Below, one piece after another: positions 22,984 through 30,981 of a stretch of 64,000 bases of DNA (positions are counted from its first letter, which is position 1; each line of letters starts with the position of its first letter). The notes under the pieces were generated by a model. That model saw nothing but the letters and a program-made list of their open reading frames with translations, searched no databases and was not told the DNA's origin. The DNA lies in NCBI GenBank assembly GCA_910583845.1, contig CAJUAB010000010.1, positions 1-64,000 of the forward strand. Direction: 5' to 3'. The DNA comes from an uncultured Acetatifactor sp. GTDB taxonomy: Bacteria; Bacillota; Clostridia; Lachnospirales; Lachnospiraceae. Position numbers and translations under genes: made by a program.

Positions 22984-24336
22984 TCAACATGGCCCGCCCT
23001 CTGCCCCACCAAATGCCCCGGCAGGGAACCGCCAGTTTTCTGTATACATGCGTTCCGCAGGGAAAAACCCTGTCTTGATCTCTTCTATAGCCTCCTGGTC
23101 CCAGTAAACGCAACTTTCAGCGCCGCCTATATAGGTTTCCAGGTCTTTTTTATTATCCAGGGTGAAGCCCAGCGTTTCTTCGTCATGCTTCACCGCCTCC
23201 ACCTCTTCCGGGAATATGTCCCGTATCCCCGCCCAGTGTTTGGGCAGGGAGAATATGCACATCATACAGCTGCACCTGTTCCAGCCCGCCCTATAGCAGG
23301 AATGCGGGGTCACTTTATGCCTTTTGATGATCTCCCATATATCCCTTTCGCTGTGGTCTATCACTGGCCGCCACTGGTGAACCAGCCGCCGGGCCTTTTT
23401 AAATGCAAATGTGCGGTGTAATTCCATTTCATTCAGTTTGGAACGGCAGCTGCTTTCCCCTCTCCGTTCCCCGGATACCACCAGAATTTTGGTATTTGCT
23501 TTGGTCTTCTCCAAATTCGCCGTGACGCTGCCCTGTATCTGCATTTTCAGCGCCCCACTGCACCAGCGCCCAGACTGTGGGCTGCTCTTTGCAGGAAACT
23601 TCATTCTTTTCCCTATCAGTTCCAGATCAGAAATACTTTCCAGGTTTCTGATTGTGCTTTCCGCCACCATAACTTTCAGATAGGCACTGCACCAGCGTGT
23701 TGCCAGGCTCCCGGCTTTCGCAGGAAATTTCATTCTGTAGCCATACTCTTTCAGTTCCTGGACGTCCTTTTCCTCCGCTATCCCTTCCAGTATCTTTTCC
23801 CGCAGTTCGTCACTTCTTTTCTGCTTGTCGGACAGCGGCACCGTGGCCACCTGCCCTTCGTCATCTTCATACTGCACAGGCCAGGAAGCGCCCTGGCGGT
23901 ACACTTCGCCCCAGAACCCGTTCACCCTCCAGGATTTCCGCAGGTGAACCCCTTCCGCCTCTGCAAATGCTTTTACATATGACTGGGTGACTGGCCAGTC
24001 CATGCGCCTGTCCGGGTGCCCTCCGTCAATGTCATGGTGCCACAGTTCTATCTTTTCTTTGGGCACTCCCCATTCCAGCAATTTCAGATATGCCGCCAGG
24101 CTGTCTTTGCCGCCGGAAAAAAGGACAATGATCAGATCATAGTTTTCCAGGGGCAAAAGCCGGGGCAGGTATGATTTTTTGTCCGTGGCCGTCTTCCGTT
24201 TCCCAGGGACACGGGGGCGGAAGCGCACCTGGCGGCCATATACGGGGCGCTCCTGCCTGCCGTACACCACCGGGGTGTCTTTGGTGCAGTCAGCGTCTTT
24301 TATGAAATTTGCCTCCGCCGTGTCCTTCCCTTTCAT
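22984..24336 (-). CDS. PAPS-reductase/DndC-like PP-loop protein with internal duplication
   Basis: A 450-aa protein with a classical PP-loop IIVLFSGGKDSLAAYLK (around residue 60), so it probably adenylates or transfers sulfur using ATP. A segment of about 35 residues occurs twice in tandem: RMKFPAKAGSLATRWCSAYLK and RMKFPAKSSPQSGRWCSGALK (around residues 200 and 243). A SGERRGESS motif and WRPVIDHSERDIWEIIKRH follow, as in PAPS reductase and DndC-like proteins, then CYRAGWNRCSCMMCIFS, a cysteine cluster that may hold an Fe-S centre. The next gene is a second PP-loop protein, so the two may act together. DNA or tRNA thiolation is possible but unproven. Confidence 0.85.
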   Translation of the reverse strand: MKGKDTAEANFIKDADCTKDTPVVYGRQERPVYGRQVRFRPRVPGKRKTATDKKSYLPRLLPLENYDLIIVLFSGGKDSLAAYLKLLEWGVPKEKIELWHHDIDGGHPDRRMDWPVTQSYVKAFAEAEGVHLRKSWRVNGFWGEVYRQGASWPVQYEDDEGQVATVPLSDKQKRSDELREKILEGIAEEKDVQELKEYGYRMKFPAKAGSLATRWCSAYLKVMVAESTIRNLESISDLELIGKRMKFPAKSSPQSGRWCSGALKMQIQGSVTANLEKTKANTKILVVSGERRGESSCRSKLNEMELHRTFAFKKARRLVHQWRPVIDHSERDIWEIIKRHKVTPHSCYRAGWNRCSCMMCIFSLPKHWAGIRDIFPEEVEAVKHDEETLGFTLDNKKDLETYIGGAESCVYWDQEAIEEIKTGFFPAERMYTENWRFPAGAFGGAEGGPC

Positions 24337-24341
24337 GCCTT

Positions 24342-25510
24342 TTATTCCTCCTGCGGCTTCTCTCCCTTTTCATAGGGAACGCCGATATAATCTAACACTT
24401 TTGCCCAGCCATATTTCTGCCCGTTTTCGTCTGTACAACATTCATACAGCCAGAACTGCCATTCTTTGGGGTTTCTTTCCCGCAACTGGTCAAATCTGTG
24501 CGGGGGCTTTTCCAGGTGAATGCCGAAACCACACATGCTGCACCCGGTTCTTTGTGCTTTGGTAGTGTATAGGGTTCCGTCTTCTCTTTCCGCAATCTCC
24601 CCGTAAATCTCCGGGACAATGCTTTCCGGCATTTCATATCCTTCCGGCAGGTATCCTTCCCGGACGCCTTTCTGGTAAAATTCTTCCTTCCAACCGTCTT
24701 TCCATTTCTGGTCCATTTCCCGTGCCAGGCGTAAAAGGTCATCACGGTAAAAAATCGCAAACGGGGCAGATCGTGTGGTATGTACTCCGAAATAATTACA
24801 GCCGTTCACCATCAGCCCTTTGGCTCTTAATCCGCCTTCGGAAGCCATAATTCCCATAAACGGCACACTGTTGTTTTCTTTTGCCCAGTCTTCACACGGC
24901 TTTTCTTTGAGATAGTAACAACACTTTGCAGATACCTTGAAATCTGGCTTGTTATAGTCGGTTCCCTCCACTTCATTTGCGTATCCGCCAAACTTTTTCA
25001 GCCATTTCTGTGACATTTTCATCTTCTTACTAACCTTGAAGCCGCCACGTTCTCCCGTCTGGCCCGTAACTATGGCATGTCTATAGCCTTTATTTTTTTC
25101 TGTTGGGTTTGCTAAAGCCTCTATTTTTCTAGCGGTTTCTTTAGAGATCACAGGAAAACCAAATTCCTGCAATATCCTGGGTTTTGTCCATGGCACCCCG
25201 TCAGCGTCTTTTGCTGCCCCTAACCGTTCAATTCCCAGCGCACGGTGCATTTTCTGAATGCTGGTATCTTCCAGGGACGAAACGCTAATTCCCGGGGCGT
25301 CAATTCCTATGTCTTTTAAGAAAAGAAATAGTGTGATACTGTCCAACCCCCCCCCACAGAAACATGGAAATTCAGTCCCCTGGCATAGCATTCATTTTCA
25401 AATTCGTGCGCCCGTATCCTGGCGTATGCTTTTTTAAAGCTGTACCCTTGCTGCTGTTTAACCATAAAGTCCGCTTTTTTCTTTTCCTGGCTTATTTGAT
25501 TTTTCCCCAT
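24342..25510 (-). pseudogene. PAPS-reductase-like gene, frameshifted in a G9 run at the PP-loop
   Basis: Two frames make up one gene: an N-terminal part from ATG 25510 (GYSFKKAYARIRAHEFENECYARGLNFHVSVGGG) and the rest from the poly-G tract onward (GLDSITLFLFLKDIGIDAPG). They join at nine G (C run 25347-25355 on the plus strand), in the PP-loop VGGxDS motif. Seven or ten G would restore one frame; relatives I recall read HVSVGGLDS, so two extra G are likely. The C-terminal part ends with KAQRTGCSMCGFGIH and WAKVLDYIGV, typical of the family. This may be a sequencing error, a real mutation or a phase-variable switch. An ATG at 25391 in the second frame could give a shorter protein. Confidence 0.8.
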
Positions 25511-25548
25511 TCCTCCTTTATGCCTCCTGTCTTTCCTCCGGTTCCTGC

Positions 25549-25833
25549 CTATTTTCCGTCATTGTCTTCCCCTTTCAGCCCGTCCACCTGGTAATCTGGG
25601 TGAGTGCTTCCTTCCAGCCAGCCATTTTCCAGGGTCACTTTCGGGCAGCCGGTCCTGTCATATGTAACCGACACTTCCCCATAGTATCCCCAGACGGTGC
25701 CGTCATTCAGATATACGGTGACAGTGCCCTGGGGGTCTTCCTGCCGCAGTGCCGTTTTTGCGTTCTGAACCAGAAAAACCGCCATCATCACCACCAGAAA
25801 CCCCAGAAAAAGTGCCGCCGCTTTCCTCTTCAC
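25549..25833 (-). CDS. Small membrane-anchored protein
   Basis: A 94-aa protein from a GTG at 25833, after GGAGGCGGCAG. It has one N-terminal hydrophobic segment (AAALFLGFLVVMMAVFLV) and a beta-rich exterior part with TVTVYLNDGTVWGYYGEVSVTY. Likely type II membrane topology. Role unknown. Confidence 0.65.
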   Translation of the reverse strand: MKRKAAALFLGFLVVMMAVFLVQNAKTALRQEDPQGTVTVYLNDGTVWGYYGEVSVTYDRTGCPKVTLENGWLEGSTHPDYQVDGLKGEDNDGK

Positions 25834-25844
25834 CCTGCCGCCTC

Positions 25845-25994
25845 CTATCCTGCGGCCCGCACTGGTTCTGCGGGCCGGTCCTTTTCTGTCACTGTTACTG
25901 TTATTTTCACCTGTTCCCGTTTTGACAGAATTGCCGCCAGGGCGGTGAAAAAAGCCTGGGCATTGAATGTGCCCTTTACTTCAATTTCTGCCAT
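25845..25994 (-). CDS. Very small phage protein (49 aa)
   Basis: Too short for routine ORF calling, but preceded by GGGAGGGCAGCAGGC and ending 11 bp before the next gene. It reads MAEIEVKGTFNAQAFF, then TALAAILSKREQVKITVTVTEK. No known domain. Confidence 0.6.
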   Translation of the reverse strand: MAEIEVKGTFNAQAFFTALAAILSKREQVKITVTVTEKDRPAEPVRAAG

Positions 25995-26009
25995 GCCTGC
26001 TGCCCTCCC

Positions 26010-26213
26010 TTACCCTGCCACGGCAGTGCCAGCCCCCATGCGCTTGCCGAACTGTACGCCCCGCAGGAAAGCCAGCATTTCTTTTTCTTCGCTGTCTCCC
26101 AGGGTCCCCAGGAAGTCCAGCATTTCCACGGCTTCCTGCCTGTTGTCCTGGGGTATCATGGTTTCTGTCCGCCCAGTGTTCGCCATTGTGCTTGCCATAT
26201 TGTCTTTTGCCAT
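26010..26213 (-). CDS. Small phage protein, unknown
   Basis: The ATG at 26213, after AAAGGAAGGTACAGAA, gives 67 aa rather than the longer upstream frame. The sequence NRQEAVEMLDFLGTLGDSEEKEMLAFLRGVQFG is helical and acidic. It resembles small phage proteins next to repressor regions; function unknown. Confidence 0.6.
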   Translation of the reverse strand: MAKDNMASTMANTGRTETMIPQDNRQEAVEMLDFLGTLGDSEEKEMLAFLRGVQFGKRMGAGTAVAG

Positions 26214-26358
26214 TTTCTGTACCTTCCTTTCTGGCACTGCTGCTGCCGCTTTCGCCTTAAAAGCCGCCTGCCCGAAAACCTGTTGACCGTCTACATGCTT
26301 TATAGCTGGCATGACCGCTGCCATTTGCAGTGCCTTTTCTTTTGGGTGGCGTCCCTAT

Positions 26359-26425
26359 TGCACCAGACGGGGATTGAACCCGCTCCGCAGGCTTCCACGC
26401 CTGCTGCCCCTCCGGCTCCCGGTGC
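26359..26425 (-). tRNA. tRNA-like sequence, degenerate (anticodon unclear)
   Basis: On the minus strand a cloverleaf-like fold of 67 nt is visible. The 7-bp acceptor stem pairs GCACCGG (26425-26419) with CTGGTGC (26366-26360), followed by an unpaired A. The T-arm is GCGGG-TTCAATC-CCCGT (26383-26367). The anticodon arm GCAGG-CGTGGAAG-CCTGC has an 8-nt loop. The D-arm has only three pairs and a 5-nt loop, and the variable region is 3 nt. GGA is a possible anticodon (serine), but a serine tRNA should have a long variable arm. It could be a degenerate phage tRNA or a tRNA mimic. Confidence 0.45.
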
Positions 26426-26513
26426 CGTTTCTCTCTTTTTATTTCCGCTTCCCTCTGCTATACTGTACTTGCCAGCCATGCCGGGCTGGACTACAGAGGG
26501 AAGGGGGTGTTGT

Positions 26514-26723
26514 ATGACTGATTACATTCCAGAACCTACAGTTAAAACCGTTTGCAAAGATAGCCGCTATGATTTTACGCTGGTTATCTATGCCTATCGG
26601 AAATTGTCGCAAGCGGAAGCCAAAAATGTGTATCACCGCTATCTTGCCGAAAACCATTTGAAGCACCCGCCAAAAGGGAAAACAGTAGAAGCTAAAACAC
26701 TTTACGGCTATGATCTCGAATAG
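26514..26723 (+). CDS. Small plus-strand phage protein (69 aa)
   Basis: The ATG at 26514 follows GGGGGTGTTGT. The product reads MTDYIPEPTVKTVCKDSRYDF, then TLVIYAYRKLSQAEAKNVYHRYLAENH. Its 3' end overlaps the end of the 26692-26940 gene by 32 nt (tail to tail). A TGCTATACT extended -10-like sequence lies at about 26,457-26,464. It faces against the early operon, so it may be a lysogenic or regulatory gene. Confidence 0.55.
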   Translation: MTDYIPEPTVKTVCKDSRYDFTLVIYAYRKLSQAEAKNVYHRYLAENHLKHPPKGKTVEAKTLYGYDLE

Positions 26724-26940
26724 CTTCTATGAAATTTTCCACGTCCTGCGCCCCGTGTAGCGTTATAGCATTATCGTTTCCGGGGCGTATTACAATAACT
26801 TTCTTTTCCGGGTTATGTTCCATGAAATACCGCACCAGCTTTCTTTCTGTCTCCGGCATGGCTTCCAGTTCCTCTTCCGTTATTTCCTCCGCTACGTCAA
26901 TCCTATAATCTTCCGTTCCTCTCACCTCCTTTTTAGCCAT
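26692..26940 (-). CDS. First leftward early gene, small regulator-like protein
   Basis: From the ATG at 26940, 82 aa: MAKKEVRGTEDYRID, then VAEEITEEELEAMPETERKLVRYFMEHNPE. It is the first gene after the leftward operator-promoter, the position of Cro or anti-repressor in other phages, but no helix-turn-helix is obvious. A strong AAGGAGGTGAGAGG sequence lies inside the first codons without a usable start after it, so the start is uncertain. Confidence 0.55.
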   Translation of the reverse strand: MAKKEVRGTEDYRIDVAEEITEEELEAMPETERKLVRYFMEHNPEKKVIVIRPGNDNAITLHGAQDVENFIEAIRDHSRKVF

Positions 26941-26955
26941 TATTGCTTCATGTTT

Positions 26956-27058
26956 TATACATGATTGCTTGTTACACACTCATACTATACCAACCATGTA
27001 TATTTGTCAATAGTTTTTTAGAAATTATCTTGACTTTTTTAGCAACCATGTATATTAT
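26956..27058. promoter_or_regulatory. Divergent immunity promoters with three operators
   Basis: Leftward promoter: TTGACA (27005-27010, minus strand), 17 bp, TAGTAT (26982-26987). Rightward promoter: TTGACT (27030-27035), 17 bp, TATTAT (27053-27058). The 12-bp motif CAAYCATGTATA occurs at 26991-27002 and 27043-27054, and inverted at 26956-26967. Two copies lie inside the spacers, the third just after the leftward start. This is the layout of a phage switch, with the XRE repressor gene directly to the right. Confidence 0.85.
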
Positions 27059-27092
27059 GGGATTATACCGCAGGGAAGGGGGTGAAAATATA

Positions 27093-27545
27093 ATGGATAC
27101 ACTTAATGAACGGATAAAGACGGTTAGAAAAAATCTGGGGCTATCTCAAAAAGACTTTGCGGAAAAGATAGGCATTTCCCAGCGTTCCGTTAGCTGGGGG
27201 GAACAACCCGGAAACAATGTCCCGGACAGCACCATTAAAGCACTTTGTATGGCTTTTCGGGTAAGTGAAACCTGGCTCCGGGACGGCACCGGCCCTATGT
27301 ACACGGCGGAACCCACGTTCTCCCTTGACCAGTTTGTCCGTGACCACCACGGCACTGATCAGGAAATAGAGATCATGAAAGCCTATTTTGAACTGGACCC
27401 GGAAATCCGGCGCAAGGTCTGGGACCATTTCCGGGCCAGGTTCCCGGCTTCTGGTCCGCCTGGGCTTGATGACGTGCCGGGAACGCCGGAAGAACTGGAA
27501 GGGCAATGCCCACCAGTTGACAATTCCGGCTCCCAGGTTAGTTGA
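27093..27545 (+). CDS. XRE-family phage repressor
   Basis: A 150-aa protein from the ATG at 27093, after GAAGGGGGTGAAAATATA. Residues 5-65 are a helix-turn-helix (RIKTVRKNLGLSQKDFAEKIGISQRSVSWGE), followed by a FRVSETWLRDGTGPMY segment typical of phage CI-type repressors of Firmicutes. There is no protease domain. The C-terminal part is helical. It probably binds the three CAAYCATGTATA operators in front of it and represses leftward early genes. Confidence 0.9.
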   Translation: MDTLNERIKTVRKNLGLSQKDFAEKIGISQRSVSWGEQPGNNVPDSTIKALCMAFRVSETWLRDGTGPMYTAEPTFSLDQFVRDHHGTDQEIEIMKAYFELDPEIRRKVWDHFRARFPASGPPGLDDVPGTPEELEGQCPPVDNSGSQVS

Positions 27546-27561
27546 CGCCCGGCCCGTTGTA

Positions 27562-27687
27562 TCATCTGAAAATGATAATTTGCGTGGTTCCTGCGAAATC
27601 CAAGTTAATATAGATCGTGTTGTTGCTGCGGTAATAGATAGCGTATACATAGGGCTTTCTGCTGTAGTGTATGTATTTCTTTTTCAT
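27562..27687 (-). CDS. Possible small protein (41 aa), tail-to-tail with repressor
   Basis: On the minus strand an ATG at 27687, after AGAAAGGACCGGCC, opens a 41-codon frame: MKKKYIHYSRKPYVYAIYY and so on, rich in Tyr, Lys and Ile. It fills the otherwise empty stretch after the repressor gene. Support is only the ribosome site and the biased composition. Confidence 0.35.
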   Translation of the reverse strand: MKKKYIHYSRKPYVYAIYYRSNNTIYINLDFAGTTQIIIFR

Positions 27688-27803
27688 GGCCGGTCCTTTC
27701 TGGCCAGGCGTACAACAACATTATCCGTTTTAATGCTTCGCAGGAACCCCGGACGGGCAAACAAATTCCCTGGGCGCTACTGCTTACTGAAAAAGAGGGT
27801 ATT

Positions 27804-28157
27804 ATGGACAATTTACGCTATGAATGGAAAACCCGTTCCCCGGAAGGCTCCTGGCAAAAGACGCCTGCCGGGAACTATACCACAAATGCGGTCTACAGGG
27901 CTGTTATAGGCAATTATATTGTGCTGTCCCTGTACCAGACGGACGGCGGGCGCAAATACGGCCTGTTCCTCTCTCTGAAAGTGTGGAAGGAAGACGGCTG
28001 CAAAGAGAACAAGACGTGCCAGGCCCAGCGTGTGGCGTCCTTTAGCGCCAAACTTCCGCCGCCTGCCGCTCTGGCCCTGGCGGAAGAATGGTTTTCCGGC
28101 TTTCTCCGGGACCAGATCAGCTTTTCCCGCATGGGCCTTTCAGAACTGTTAAAATAG
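27804..28157 (+). CDS. Unknown lysogeny-region protein
   Basis: A 117-aa protein after AAAAGAGGGTATT. The sequence has a beta-rich core (YIVLSLYQTDGGRKYGLFLSLKVWKE) and a helical C-terminus (ALALAEEWFSGFLRDQ). Not recognised. It is co-directional with the repressor and integrase, so possibly expressed in the lysogen. Confidence 0.7.
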   Translation: MDNLRYEWKTRSPEGSWQKTPAGNYTTNAVYRAVIGNYIVLSLYQTDGGRKYGLFLSLKVWKEDGCKENKTCQAQRVASFSAKLPPPAALALAEEWFSGFLRDQISFSRMGLSELLK

Positions 28158-28180
28158 TCTTCACAGGAAGGAAAACCACC

Positions 28181-28609
28181 ATGATTATTAAACTTACTTT
28201 AAATGATAACGACTTTGGGGAACTTTTGAAAGGGTTCTGCCGGTCCCTGGGAAATGGATACCCGCTGCCGTACCCGAAATGTGAAACGGAACTTGAACCA
28301 ATAGGGCAGACGGCCCCGGTTTCCACGCCCCACTATAAAAATGCCGATCTGGTCATACAATACTTTCATGCTTCCCAGCGCTGGAACGAACTGTACCACG
28401 CCGACACGCTGCCGCCGGAAGAAAAAGCCTGGTTTTGTGACCAGATCACCCAGGCATGGGCGCACCTGGTCCGGCTTCATAAAAGCAACGATTACTTGAC
28501 CAAAAATTTTGAATGTTCCTTCGTTGACAGCATAACCGGGGAATGGGAAAACGGGGAAGCGTTCTATTTTTTCCCTGGCGGCTATGGAAACAAAGTCATC
28601 AACCTGTAA
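28181..28609 (+). CDS. Unknown lysogeny-region protein
   Basis: The ATG at 28181, 5-8 nt after AGGAAGGAAA, gives 142 aa. The protein begins MIIKLTLNDNDFGELLKGF and has a helical middle part (WNELYHADTLPPEEKAWFCDQITQAW). It is separated by 23 nt from the preceding gene and likely shares its transcript. No known domain. Confidence 0.7.
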   Translation: MIIKLTLNDNDFGELLKGFCRSLGNGYPLPYPKCETELEPIGQTAPVSTPHYKNADLVIQYFHASQRWNELYHADTLPPEEKAWFCDQITQAWAHLVRLHKSNDYLTKNFECSFVDSITGEWENGEAFYFFPGGYGNKVINL

Positions 28610-28616
28610 TAAAAAT

Positions 28617-28645
28617 GTCCGGGGGTGCTGCGAACACTCCCGGAC
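28617..28645 (-). terminator. Hairpin before integrase
   Basis: An 11-bp stem (28617-28627 and 28635-28645, one G-T pair) with a 7-nt loop. A T-rich run follows only on the minus strand, so it would stop leftward transcription coming from the integrase/host side rather than the rightward phage genes. Confidence 0.55.
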
Positions 28646-28686
28646 GGTGCAGAAATATATGATCTACCAGATACAACATACCACTG

Positions 28687-28710
28687 CCCCTATAGTATAC
28701 CACATAGGGG
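28687..28710. repeat. Inverted repeat upstream of integrase
   Basis: CCCCTAT and ATAGGGG (7-bp arms, 10-bp loop) end 33 bp before the integrase ATG. The TATAGTATAC inside could be part of a promoter, so an operator for the integrase is possible. Confidence 0.4.
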
Positions 28711-28742
28711 CGGGAAATGACAGGCAATTAAAAGGTGATACT

Positions 28743-30116
28743 ATGATTAAAAAAGCGGAAAATACCGCCCTGCGTGTGGCTTTATATATCCGGGTATCGG
28801 GAGAAGAACAAAAAATCAAAGGCTTATCACTGGAAGCCCAGCAGGAACGGCTGGAAGCATACGCACGGGAACGGGGCTGGGTGATCGTGGGGGTCTTCAT
28901 TGACGCCGCAAAGACAGCCAGGAAGAACATGCACAAAAGAACGGAATTTCTCCGCATGATGGATTTAGTCAAGCGGGACGGCGTTGATCTCCTGCTGTTC
29001 TGCCGCCTTGACCGCTGGTTCCGCTCCGTGGCGGACTATTACAAGGTCATGGAAGTGCTGGAAGCCCACGGCTGCGGCTGGAAAACCATTGATGACGGGG
29101 AAGGTTACGACACAACCACCGCCAGCGGGCGGTTATACATTAACCTGCGGCTTTCCATTGCCCAGAACGAGGCCGATCTTGACGGGGAAAGAATTGCTGT
29201 CGTATTTGACAGCAAAATCAGCCACGGCACCGTTGTTTCCGGGTCCTGTCCCTTCTGGCTCCGGGTGAATGAACAAAAGCGTTATGAGGTTATCCCGGAA
29301 AAGGCAGCCATATTGCAGGACGCTTTCAACCATTTTGAGGCCACCGTCTCCCAGCGGGGCACAATAAAGTATATCCGGGAAACCTACGGGGTGAACTGGT
29401 GTGACGCCACGTTCCGCCGTATGCTGCGGGATAAACTGGCCATGGGGATATATGACAAAAACGGCAGGTACAATGAAAATTTCTGTGAAGCCGTGATCAG
29501 CCCGGAACAATTTGAGCGGGTCCAGAAACTCCTGGGGAATAATGCGAAAAGCGCCCCTTCTGGCCGGGTGTTCCTCTTCACTTCCCTACTTGTCTGTGAA
29601 GAATGCCGCCACAAATTAGTGGGGTGCTTCACAAAGGGCTATTATTATTATCGCTGTAACCAGCATTTCCAGCGTGGACTATGTACCCATAGAAAACTGC
29701 TTAAGGAAGACGTGGTGGAAAAATGGCTTTTTGACCACCTGGGGGAAGAATTGGAAAAGTACCGCCTGGAATGGGAAGTGCAGGAAGAAAAGCGCCGGAA
29801 GGCTGCCGCCTCTGTTGACCGTGCCGCCGTCCGCCGGAAGCTGTCCAGACTTAAGGATTTATATGTCAATGAACTAATCGACATTGAGGAATACAAGCGG
29901 GACTATGACAAGTATAATGCCATGCTGGAAGAAAAGCCGGACCCTGCCGCAGATCAGCGCCCAGACTTTGCGGCTATAGAAAATATGCTTTCCCAGGATT
30001 TCAGAACCATCTATGACGGCCTGGAACGGGAAGAAAAGCGGACCCTCTGGCGCTCCGTGATCTCCGAAATCAGAATGGACAATGACCAGCATGTCACGGG
30101 CATTTCTTTTTTATGA
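28743..30116 (+). CDS. Large serine recombinase (integrase)
   Basis: The ATG at 28743 after AAAGGTGATACT gives 457 aa. The resolvase domain starts at once with the catalytic serine in ALYIRVSGEEQ (Ser19), followed by LSLEAQQERLEAYA and LLLFCRLDRWFRS with the conserved arginines. A recombinase domain and a zinc ribbon (LVCEECRHKLVG and YYYRCNQHFQRGLCTH, about residues 285-315) follow, then a helical C-terminus. It integrates and, with a directionality factor, excises the prophage. Its stop lies about 25 bp from the disrupted host gene, as expected for a gene beside attR. Confidence 0.96.
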   Translation: MIKKAENTALRVALYIRVSGEEQKIKGLSLEAQQERLEAYARERGWVIVGVFIDAAKTARKNMHKRTEFLRMMDLVKRDGVDLLLFCRLDRWFRSVADYYKVMEVLEAHGCGWKTIDDGEGYDTTTASGRLYINLRLSIAQNEADLDGERIAVVFDSKISHGTVVSGSCPFWLRVNEQKRYEVIPEKAAILQDAFNHFEATVSQRGTIKYIRETYGVNWCDATFRRMLRDKLAMGIYDKNGRYNENFCEAVISPEQFERVQKLLGNNAKSAPSGRVFLFTSLLVCEECRHKLVGCFTKGYYYYRCNQHFQRGLCTHRKLLKEDVVEKWLFDHLGEELEKYRLEWEVQEEKRRKAAASVDRAAVRRKLSRLKDLYVNELIDIEEYKRDYDKYNAMLEEKPDPAADQRPDFAAIENMLSQDFRTIYDGLEREEKRTLWRSVISEIRMDNDQHVTGISFL

Positions 30117-30650
30117 TCATAGTTGTACTAACTTAACAGTGCCCGTGGGCTCGTCAGCCAGGATGATGGCGGGCTTGGAGATCAACGCTCTGGCGATGGC
30201 CACCCGCTGCTGCTGTCCGCCGGAGAGATGGCTGGGATAGTTTTTCAGCTTTCCCTCCAGCTCCAGGAAATCCACGATCTGCTTCAGGAATTTCTCGTCC
30301 TCCGTCCTGCCGTCCAGACGTACCGGCAGCACTATGTTCTCATAGGCGGTAAGATAGGGGATCAGATTGTAGTTCTGAAAGATGAATCCGATTCGCTGTC
30401 TGCGAAAGACCGTGAGCTGTTCCTCCTTCATCTTTTCGATATTTCTGTCCTCCACGGTCACACTGCCGGAGGTGGGTGTGTCCAGGCCGCCCAGCATGTT
30501 CAGCAGGGTGGATTTCCCGCTCCCCGATGTGCCGATGATGGCCACAAACTGTCCGTCCTCCACAGACACATTTACATTGTCCAGCGCTTTCACCAGACTC
30601 TCATCTTTGCCGTAATATTTTTTCAGGCCTGCCGTCTTTAAGATTGTCAT
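30117..30650 (-). pseudogene. ABC-transporter ATPase (BceA/LolD-like), cut by prophage
   Basis: A 170-residue N-terminal part of an ABC ATPase with Walker A GTSGSGKSTLLNM (around residue 42), Q-loop FIFQNYNLIPY, signature LSGGQQQRVAIARAL and Walker B AIILADEPTG. It normally continues with D-loop and switch histidine, but here ends after seven phage-encoded residues. The rest should lie beyond the left prophage end. The transporter is therefore likely inactive in the lysogen and restored on excision. ABC ATPases of this class serve antimicrobial peptide export or lipoprotein release. Confidence 0.9.
30120..30150. other. Right attachment junction (attR)
   Basis: Host ABC ATPase coding sequence reads up to the codons for ADEPTG, then turns into phage sequence with a stop after seven foreign codons. 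The crossover probably lies in the GCCCGTGGGC segment (30141-30150). Serine integrases cross over at a central dinucleotide; the exact pair cannot be fixed without the left junction. Confidence 0.8.
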
Positions 30651-30911
30651 ATCCTTTCTCCCTTCTGCTCCAGATTCCGCGGGCCGCGTCCTGCCTTGCG
30701 GCGGCCCCGTTTCTTTCTGATAACATCAGGATACACCCCGGGAAAAATATTACAACCGGCATTGCCTAAACTAACATTGCGGGCGCTTAATTTATATGCG
30801 CGGGCGGTCGTAGTTCCTTTCTGCCCGGCGCATGTGGCTCTGTCACGCCGTCATGCCAGCCCGGGGCAGACGGGCACTGGATCGTGTTTCCGTCATGCAC
30901 TGTACAAAAAA

Positions 30912-30945
30912 TCGGTTATTCCTGGTCTTGTACAGGAATAACCGA
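30912..30945 (-). terminator. Terminator of the agr-like operon
   Basis: A 13-bp stem (TCGGTTATTCCTG, 30912-30924 and complement 30933-30945) with an 8-nt loop, followed on the minus strand by six T. It ends transcripts from the kinase gene. The rest of 30651-30981 shows no gene. Confidence 0.9.
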
Positions 30946-30981
30946 CTCATCTACAGAATTTCGTTTACTTATACAGCGGGT

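Larger units (their letters stand above)
1..30149. mobile_element. Integrated lambda-like prophage (right-hand part)
   Basis: A continuous block of phage genes runs from the left edge to the end of the serine integrase. Head and packaging genes follow the lambda order on the minus strand; early genes lie upstream of them; repressor and integrase are on the plus strand at the right end. The right boundary is seen directly, because an ABC ATPase reading frame is cut at about 30,141-30,150, just after its Walker B aspartate-glutamate. The left boundary and most tail and lysis genes are outside the window. The phage encodes both ParA/ParB and an integrase, so a plasmid-like state is possible, but that is inference. 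Confidence 0.95.
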
